NCBI RefSeq assembly: GCF_004210375.1
Contig: NC_134834.1
Location: 158,553,290 to 158,617,289 of the forward strand
Direction: 5' to 3'
DNA: 64,000 nucleotides
From: Tachypleus tridentatus
Taxonomy: Eukaryota; Arthropoda; Merostomata; Xiphosura; Limulidae
In this document: piece by piece, positions 57,412 to 64,000 of the stretch
Position numbering within the stretch: position 1 is the first letter of the stretch
Layout of the letters: each line of letters begins with the position of its first letter
Position numbers and translations under genes: made by a program
The notes under the pieces: model-generated
What the model was told of the DNA's origin: nothing
Databases searched by the model: none
What the model saw: the letters and a program-made list of their open reading frames with translations, nothing else

Positions 57412-57651
57412 TTCTTCCACTGGAGATATGACCGACTCGCAACCGGCCTGGGCGCTATCAGTATCACTCACAGTTCCGCTACTCTCACTCGTGGAACTGT
57501 CCTCATCACTAGAACTTGTCAGATCTGTGTCAAAAGTAACTGTTCTCGGTTCGTTCAGAGTAGGTTCGAATTGATATGGTGCTACTCGACACTGTTCAGA
57601 ACACAAAGTCAAAACAGATTCCGCCTCTGTTTCTCCGTATGCACTGGCCAT
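57412..57651 (-). CDS. acidic/serine-rich N-terminal exon of the P2RX7_C-like gene
   Basis: The ATG at 57651 opens an 80-codon frame: MASAYGETEAESVLTLCSEQ, CRVAPYQFEPTLNEP, then an acidic Ser-rich run (SSSDEDSSTSESSGTVSDTD). The PYQFEP motif followed by an acidic linker is what stand-alone P2RX7_C proteins have before the cysteine domain, and the distance and strand fit. A donor-like GTAAGC lies at the end of the frame (57403 region), but joining it to the next AG creates a stop, so the exon junction is not solved. Either an undetected small exon exists or the gene is a relic. Confidence 0.45.
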
Positions 57652-58421
57652 GTTTATTTACATTTAACGCGCTGGAGTTGGCGATCTATTTGTCAACTAT
57701 TACGTCACAGTACTTTTCCTAGCGGCAAACGTAAAACCAAAAACGTTCGGATTGCCGCTCGGAAAGGTCTCTTTTTGCAACAAGTTCTATCTAAAATGTG
57801 AACCTGCAAAATTAATCAGTATGAGTAGTTCTTTTGACTGCAAATTTTTCTTTTTTCTGTAAAATTCACCTTTAATACAGCGACGTTAGGTATTAATGAC
57901 GTAGCTACAGTGTCAGACATGCTATAAATAATAATATACAGGCGTTAGATACGAAAAGAACCTGAAAAAACATTACGGTGTAAATTACTATATAGTGTTG
58001 TTAATCATGGAATTATCCAGAAATAGTATAAATTATTGTGTTATTAGAATGTAGTGTCTTTGATGTTGCAGCCATTAGATAATTTGTGAATTATCTATTT
58101 AACTATTACTGACGGTTTTTATTTTCCATTTTTCTCAACTATTCACAAACTATAAAAGGTTTATTCCCTTTTTCTCTCTGTCGGGAACGTTTTCATGCTC
58201 CTTTTTGGGTAATGCTCAGCAAAATATATCATCGCTTAGTGACAAAACTATCACCAGATTGTTCTTAGGCCAACTGTGGTTTATGTTGAATGTTTAATAT
58301 TCATATTGATTTGTTATAAAAGTTTGTTTTTATTCTTAATTTTTTCTATAACTTCGCTGATGTAACAATAAAATAGTTTAATTCAGAAGTTAAATGATAC
58401 TGAGTTGTAAAAAAAAGCAAA
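57652..58421. other. intergenic, nothing recognised
   Basis: Upstream region of the minus-strand P2RX7_C-like frame; no promoter element can be named. Confidence 0.45.
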
Positions 58422-58445
58422 ATGAAATACCAAGTAGTGTTTCAG
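58422..58445 (+). CDS. possible micro-exon or first exon, 8 codons
   Basis: ATG then MKYQVVFQ directly followed by a strong donor CAG/GTAAGT in phase 0, matching the phase of the next candidate exon. The evidence is only the start codon and donor, so it is very uncertain. Confidence 0.2.
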
Positions 58446-59137
58446 GTAAGTCTTACGTTACATTTCTATATTAGGCTTAATGTTTAAATTATACTATAAA
58501 TAGGCCTACTAACATTATAGAATTAATGTTTTAAAAAATTAAATTGTAAATGAATATCAATAAATAAATATTTGTTTGGTATTTTAACACACATATCACC
58601 TACTTGGCTTAAAAATATAAAGAAAAATAAACGTTTGGTACCATCATATATCTTTTATTCTTTGTGCAGTCGAAAGAATTAAAAATGTCGGCACTACGTT
58701 TTCCACTCACTGACCTAGAATACAGTGAAGATGTACAACACTGATATATGTCTTTTTCAGAGTTCACACTGTTTTCACGGTGACATTTCATTTTATTGCG
58801 TAGTTTTGACTGAAATGTGTTGATTAAAATAACTATTTCGAGACTGATCATATAAATGAAATTAGGTCCTTTTTCGAGGTACAGAGAGATTCGTTTTAGT
58901 CAAATGCTACAATTTTCGTTAACCGTTCAACAATGATTCGATTTTTTTTATGGACTTTTATATTCGTAAATAATCTGTAGTTAATGGTGTAGTTACCCTG
59001 TTAAATGATAAAACTTTACTAAGCTAAACAAAACAGCATTAAGTACGTATCAAATAGAAAAGTGAATTGTTAGGGTTCCCTTACGACTGTTGTGATAGCT
59101 GATATGGATAATGATTGTTGTTTGTTCACATCAACAG

Positions 59138-59284
59138 CTTAAGCAACAGCTAATCATCTCTGTGAAAACACGTGTCATCGTCCTTTTACCATTTGATGAT
59201 GCACTTATTAAGAATCAGATGGTTGCCATGGCAACAGAAGGGGACAATCTAGTTTTCATTCAAGATGAGGGAATAAAATCACAG
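59138..59284 (+). CDS. candidate exon, Rossmann-like receptor segment
   Basis: Acceptor TTCACATCAACAG, donor CAG/GTAACA, 49 codons, phase 0 at both ends. Encodes LKQQLIISVKTRVIVLLPFD, then DALIKNQMVAMATEG and DNLVFIQDEG: strand-helix-strand as in the ligand-binding (ANF-receptor/PBP-like) amino-terminal domain of glutamate-type receptors, where RVIVL-x-helix-GDYVFI is usual. Phase and strand are consistent with exons at 53745 and 61351. Function inferred from the last exon of the series. Confidence 0.42.
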
Positions 59285-59344
59285 GTAACAAGTTAATGAA
59301 TCACAATGGTTTATTCTCTTTCTTAGTTTTACTTTAAGCTTATT

Positions 59345-59598
59345 TAATTTCGTCTAGAGTTTCTCGAGGGCTATTCGAGTTAGCCATCCCTAATTTAGAA
59401 GGGCTAGATCTGAGAGAAGGGAACTGAACAACAACACCCCGCTAACTCCTGGATTACTCTTTACCAATGAAAAGTAGGATTGGCCGAATATTATAGCGCT
59501 CCTCACAGTTGAAAGGGCGAGCAAGTTCGGTAGTGGGATTTGAACCCGCGACACGTAGAATGTCAATTGAGCGTCCTAACTGCCAGTCTACTTCAGGC
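59345..59598 (-). mobile_element. SINE family A, old
   Basis: Reversed body and head (GAGGGCTATTCGAGTTAGCC, ATTTGAACCCGCGACACG) with many changes. Confidence 0.75.
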
Positions 59599-59671
59599 AA
59601 GTTTAATCCAAAGTGATTACAATGTTATTGATAGAATCTACAAGATCTAAGAGTATATACGTTTTAATACT

Positions 59672-59925
59672 TACCGTATTTGGTTAGCGTGGTGGACTGA
59701 AGAGCTGCGTGTTTCGTTACAGCCAAGAAAATAAGTCTCGTTGCATTTCTAATGTTGTAAGTGCGTTATAAGAGTGAAGGTGCTACTGTTTTGTCTTACA
59801 AGAGTAGCCCTATAATAGCTGTGGGTGTTGTTATCTAGGTGCTTTCCCACAAGTATATTACTTCAAAATTGAGGATGACTATCACAAATAGCTTTCGTGT
59901 AACTTTGCACAAAATCTGACAAAAA
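59672..59925 (+). mobile_element. SINE family A, very old
   Basis: ACAAGAGTAGCCC, GCTGTGGGTGTTGTTATCTA, AAAATTGAGGATGACTA and ACAAATAGCTTTCGTGTAAC follow the family order; the head is barely recognisable. Confidence 0.55.
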
Positions 59926-60138
59926 AGTTCTAAATCTATTTCAATGTTAACCTCTGCAATAACAACAACAACAGCAACAAAAAGAAAAAGAAAAAAACTA
60001 TAATAAGTAAACTGTTAATATTTAATGCAATTTATCTCAAACATCGAACAAGAGTTATAACAAATAGGGTATTGTTCCCTTACATATGACCATACCGTAC
60101 ATTTAATTACACCATCATAACGTTGAACATGTGAGGTG

Positions 60139-60250
60139 CTTTTCTTATAGCAAAGCCACATCGGGCTATCTGCTGAGCCCACCGAGGAGAATCGAACCTC
60201 TGATTTTAGAGTTGTAAATCCGTGGACGTACCGCTGTACTAACGGGGGGG
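60139..60250 (-). mobile_element. SINE family B with 11-bp duplication
   Basis: CTATAGCAAAGCC-like tail, GGGCTATCTGCTGAGCCCAC, GAATCGAACCTCTGATTTTA and GTACCGCTGTACTAACGGG. CATGTGAGGTG at 60128-60138 is repeated exactly at 60251-60261. Best-defined family B copy. Confidence 0.9.
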
Positions 60251-60261
60251 CATGTGAGGTG

Positions 60262-61350
60262 AAAAACAGGGATAATCCATTCAGATAGGAGAAATAACCA
60301 TTGATCAAGTTTAAGAAATACAGCGTAAACAGTTGTAAATACAGGATTAATTTTTGAAATAACCTGCTTAGTGATAGATTTTTTTTTTTTGCTTGAGGCA
60401 GTAACATAAGTTTCATATCGCATAAGTTTTAGGAAATTCATCAATTATTATTAAATATTCGTGTCTCTTTCCACCGGAAGCTAGAACTCCTCTACCGAAG
60501 TGTTACCATGTAAACTGCTGCTGTATTGTGATTGTTAAAATAAGTACGCTTGCCTTTGGTCGTTCGATGCCATAGTTACGCTTCTTCCAGTAATTACTAC
60601 ACAATAGATATAACATTTACTCTCTGTAACTTTTTACGAAGGAAATAACAACGAACACAGTCGCGGTTTCAAACACTGCTTTAGGTAGCGTAACTTTGAC
60701 TCGAGGCTTAGTTCTATAATTAGAAACCAATTATTGAACCAAGAATCAAACCGTTTAGTCAGTGGTTTCCAAGCATCAAATAAATGTTAAGTGCAATACC
60801 CCTGTTCAGTTTATTGTGATTATATATACATATGCATATATTAATTTACTTGTATGTATAACTCATTGACTTATTGGGAATAAGATGGGATTTGCCGAAT
60901 TGTTCGAGGCGTTAATACGAACTTTTTGTGTGTAAGTAAAATATATTCCAAATTTTTTAATACAAGACGTCTTTGTATAGTAAAATTGCTGTTATCGAAG
61001 ATAAGTTTACTGTGTTTAAAGTTGTTCTAAACGTAACACTAATTCATTCATACTGATATAACAGGTAGTTTTAAGTAAAGATATCATTTATGTATATCAA
61101 CATTATTTTAATTTTTGAGTTAGTTTGAAACAAATATAAAGTATGTGCAATTCCATTTTGATTTTGTTAACTTCATTCTTAATTTGTTTCAAACACTTTT
61201 TGTACTGAAAAATCTATATTCATATATTTCAATATAAGTTTTTTTATCGTAATAGGAATTTTAGCCAAAAACGTCTCTTTAAATCATTACGATGATCTGA
61301 TTCATTTTATTCAATGTTTATTAAAAATATTTCTATGATTTTTCTTTCAG
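60262..61350. other. possible intron, nothing recognised
   Basis: AT-rich DNA between two candidate exons; no repeats or coding signal. Confidence 0.45.
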
Positions 61351-61500
61351 GTATCAGAGTATAAAGTAGAGTCATTAAGATGGACTCCACATGGACAGCG
61401 CAGTCTGGTGGTCGCTTGTAAATGGCTAGAAAATGTTTTTCAGTGCGACCATCACGTGTTCCAAAAAACCAACATGGAAATTCAATGGTCGAAGTTTTAA
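61351..61500 (+). CDS. candidate exon, linker and start of ligand-binding domain
   Basis: Acceptor TTTTTCTTTCAG, phase 0. Encodes VSEYKVESLRWTPHGQRSLV followed by VACKWLENVFQ. In glutamate-type receptors a W-x-P-x-G linker followed by a beta strand R-S/T-L-x-V marks the start of S1, so the pattern fits, but only loosely. The frame meets TAA at 61498-61500. No good donor is seen before it (GTAAAT after VVA would be phase 1; a phase-2 GTCGAA near 61489 is poor), so either the exon ends the protein, a splice site is missed, or the gene is broken. Confidence 0.35.
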   Translation, partial: VSEYKVESLRWTPHGQRSLVVACKWLENVFQCDHHVFQKTNMEIQWSKF

Positions 61501-61980
61501 AATAACTTATCCGGTAAAATCTACAATATCGACGTTTATTTGCTTTAATTTAACTTTTATAGATATATTTGCTTTTCGAAATAAGCTAATTTATAATAAA
61601 ACTGAGTGATGTCGCTCTTCAACTTTGACGTTTTATAGTTGAGGTTTATGGTAAAGTGATTTGTTTCTTCTCTCTGGAAAAAACGAAATATGCAATAAAA
61701 TATTTTTACGTTATTTTTTTGTATTATCAGAACTACTTTAGTACATGTATAAAGGTAAAAATATGAAGTGTTATTGGGTTAACTGTGTTTTAATTAATTT
61801 TAAGCACTGGTTTGAAAAAGCTTTTACATTGGTGTCCTTGGAACTTCTTGACGTACTGGCAGAAGACGCTGAGTTCAGGTGAACTTATAAGTAATTCACA
61901 TTTGTATAATCATACATGGATTTTCTGTATATTTAAATACTTTTATTTGTGTACTTCCGGCCTTCTTACTGGATCTTTCT

Positions 61981-62008
61981 TCGGGCAACAGTGTATTTTG
62001 TTGCCCGA
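61981..62008 (+). repeat. 10-bp perfect hairpin with CTGA-GAAAC-like signature
   Basis: TCGGGCAACA and TGTTGCCCGA pair perfectly around an 8-nt loop. It continues CGATAAAG, then a near-stem GCACT/AGAGC, then GAAAAC (to about 62036). Weak complementarity between flanks at 61913 and 62065 (ACATGGA.../...TCCATGT) suggests a larger inverted structure. Confidence 0.45.
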
Positions 62009-62432
62009 TAAAGGCACTGATAGAAGAGCTGAAAACTGAGAGCTGAAAGTACTTAAAGTCCATGTATAATTCTGTATACTAATTTATATATTCTATGCAG
62101 TTTTATTTTATATACAGACATTTAATACCTGTATGTTATTACTTTTTATTTCCTTCTATAAATTAAGAATTGGCTGTCATTAATATCTGGTATTAGACGA
62201 AATGTATTGCTTGTCGCCACCAGATGTAGCAAATATATTGTTATACACTCTTCGTTACTCACACAAATGGCTGTTAAAACATGTATATCTTGGTATTTGT
62301 GTGTATGTATAAATATGTTACCAGAAAAAACAAACTTTGACATCACCTTTCACAGCTAATTGGCTTGTTATTAACTGATGTATTTTTCACATGAAATTAT
62401 ATACTGTACACAGTATAATACAAAACTCCATC

Positions 62433-62702
62433 TCCTGGCGTGGCCAGGTGGTTAAGGCACTCGATTCGTAATCCGTGAGTCTCGGCTTTGAATCCCGGTC
62501 GCACCAAACATGCTCGCCCTTTCAGCTGTGGAGGCATTATAATGTGACGGTCAACCCCACTATTCGTTGGTAAAAGAGTAGCCCAAGAGTCGGCGGTGGT
62601 TGGTGATGACTAGCTGCCTTCCCTTTAGTTTTACACTGCTAAATTAAGGACAGCTTGTGCAGATAGCCCTCGTGTAGTTTAGCGCGAAATTCAAAACAAA
62701 CC
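62433..62702 (+). mobile_element. SINE family A, full length
   Basis: TCCTGGCGTGGCCAGGTGG head, complete body and AAAACAAACC tail. Lies in the possible intron before 63030. Confidence 0.9.
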
Positions 62703-63029
62703 ACAACGCCATTCCTTGAGTAAATTAAATAATACACTTATTATCTGAGAAACATATTTTTTTTTGCGTGAAATGATCAGAAACATATTACTAAAGGATA
62801 AAGTGAAACTATTAACTTTTATTGAAAATCATTAAAAGTAATGTTTTCAGCAACTGAAATTAGTATTTAGATTTAGAGATCTAACAAGAAATGCGAATTG
62901 TAAAATTTAAGCTATATATTGTTTTTAATGCGTTTTGTTAATTATTGAATGAAAACTGTTCAAGTTAGAATTGTTCCTTTTAAAGTTTTTTTTTTATGAA
63001 ATGAAATCAAATATCTTTCAATTCGTTAG

Positions 63030-63117
63030 GTATACTGCACCACATCCTTTAGGTGTCACTTTTGGTTCTTATGAGAATGGTTCTTGGACTGGTGTTGTGG
63101 GAGACTTAGAAAAGAGA
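63030..63117 (+). CDS. ionotropic receptor / iGluR ligand-binding-domain exon (partial gene)
   Basis: Acceptor TTTCAATTCGTTAG, donor AGA/GTAAGT. After one base of a split codon it encodes YTAPHPLGVTFGSYENGSWT followed by GVVGDLEKR. The N-G-S/T-W-T/N-G-M/V-V-G-x-L motif is diagnostic for the S1 half of the glutamate-receptor-type ligand-binding domain, just before the GEADIA segment that should open the next exon. Such proteins are ligand-gated cation channels, either synaptic glutamate receptors or chemosensory ionotropic receptors. The rest of S1, pore and S2 must lie beyond the window. The entry phase (2) does not match the candidate exon at 61351, so the upstream partner is unresolved. Confidence 0.6.
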
Positions 63118-64000
63118 GTAAGTAAGTTCTTATTTGAATATCATGGAAATATAAATAATTTCAAGTTTTTTACAATATTACACTTTATTCTCCATTCTTC
63201 CATGTAACCTTGATCTTTGAACTTTTAAAAATCGGACAACCAACCAGCAGGTGCTTGGGTAACTTTGATATTTCTACAGATACTAATTTTAAATGTGATA
63301 AACAACTTTTAATTACGAAAATCTTTAATAACTGTATACTAACCGTAACCTGCATAAGATTTACGGCAATGTATATGCCCCTCGTTTGTATTTTCCTTAT
63401 TCTATCAGTTCTGCGCATGACATTTAAGCTAGGATTTCTTGCAGACATGATGTGTAAGACTGATAAATACTATTTGAAAAAACTTTTGTGTGATTAGATA
63501 AATAAACCCACGTAAACGTAACTTTATTTAATAAAACTACAGGTACGTGACTTTACCGAATAAAACTATATGTCAAGTAAACGAAACAAAAAAAATAAAG
63601 TAGTAATAGCGTATGAAACAGTTACGGGCCTTCAGTGAATGACAACGTTTTATGAATTGAAACAAAGACTCTCACAAAAACGAAGAATCAAAGTGTTAGT
63701 AAAGACAAAATGAAAAGCAGCTAAAGGGTGTTTATAGTGGTCTAGAAAATGAACCAAAGCTAAATGATTGCAAAGTAACGTGAATGTAAAGTTATAATGA
63801 AGGCAAACGTAGCTGAATAAACAGAAACGTTTGAATGCGTATTCCTAAAATAACAAGCATATTGTTTTGAAAAACTGCACATAACTCGAAATAGCCTATA
63901 GCAATCGTATATAAATGTAATGTTCTGTTTTTTTTTTGAAAATTACACGAGGGTTAATTTGGTTTTTATAAGAAATACTTTGGAAAACAAAAAAAAACAA
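63118..64000 (+). other. start of next intron of the receptor gene, no exon seen
   Basis: Open frames on both strands at 63185-63497 have no recognisable content. The S1 continuation was not found up to the window edge. Confidence 0.4.

Noticed and set aside
34-62702. CRISPR-like or regularly spaced repeats
   Set aside because: The recurring sequences are dispersed, of both orientations and irregularly spaced; they are SINEs.
63932-63962. Reversed SINE tail at the right edge
   Set aside because: AAATTACACGAGGGTTAATTTGG after a poly-T resembles the reversed family A tail but is too short and diverged to call.

Overview
This is nuclear DNA of an animal: AT-rich, intron-bearing and packed with short retroposons and dead DNA transposons. 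Nothing in it looks prokaryotic. About thirty copies of tRNA-derived SINEs (three families, here called A, B and C) dominate the intergenic DNA. Family A resembles what I remember of horseshoe-crab (Xiphosura) genomes, so a chelicerate, probably a horseshoe crab, is my inference rather than a demonstrated fact.

Left flank (1-12 kb) is a transposon graveyard. It holds a minus-strand LINE reverse-transcriptase relic (376-1345), a hAT element with recognisable terminal inverted repeats broken by two SINEs (2247-5036), a decayed piggyBac-type transposase (7940-10040) split by an internally deleted mariner with near-perfect ends (8919-9822), and a Tc1 3' fragment split by a SINE (10993-11853).

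Centre (12-36 kb) contains the only gene I can reconstruct completely: a plus-strand Ndfip (NEDD4-family interacting protein), seven coding exons from 16047 to 31191, 234 residues, with three PY-type motifs followed by three membrane segments. Its introns carry one SINE, a Tigger/pogo-type element (20886-22408) and a Tc1-type element (25163-26727). This block is visibly poor in CpG and almost free of SINEs compared with both flanks, as expected for a methylated, transcribed gene body.

Right flank (36-64 kb) is CpG-richer and SINE-dense. It holds several unclassified dispersed repeats, a 407-bp mariner-derived MITE (55847-56253), a minus-strand P2RX7_C-like cysteine-rich coding relic cut by a SINE (56639-57651), and plus-strand exon candidates (53745-63117) that look like parts of an ionotropic receptor / ionotropic glutamate receptor gene running off the right edge. 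Only the last of these exons (63030-63117) is recognisable with some confidence.

I found no rRNA genes, no independent tRNA genes, no CRISPR and no new multi-gene system. The more unusual signals are a recurring small hairpin signature that resembles a hammerhead-ribozyme core at four loci, nested transposon insertions with readable target-site duplications, a SINE with an inverted middle segment, and the sharp CpG/SINE boundary around Ndfip.
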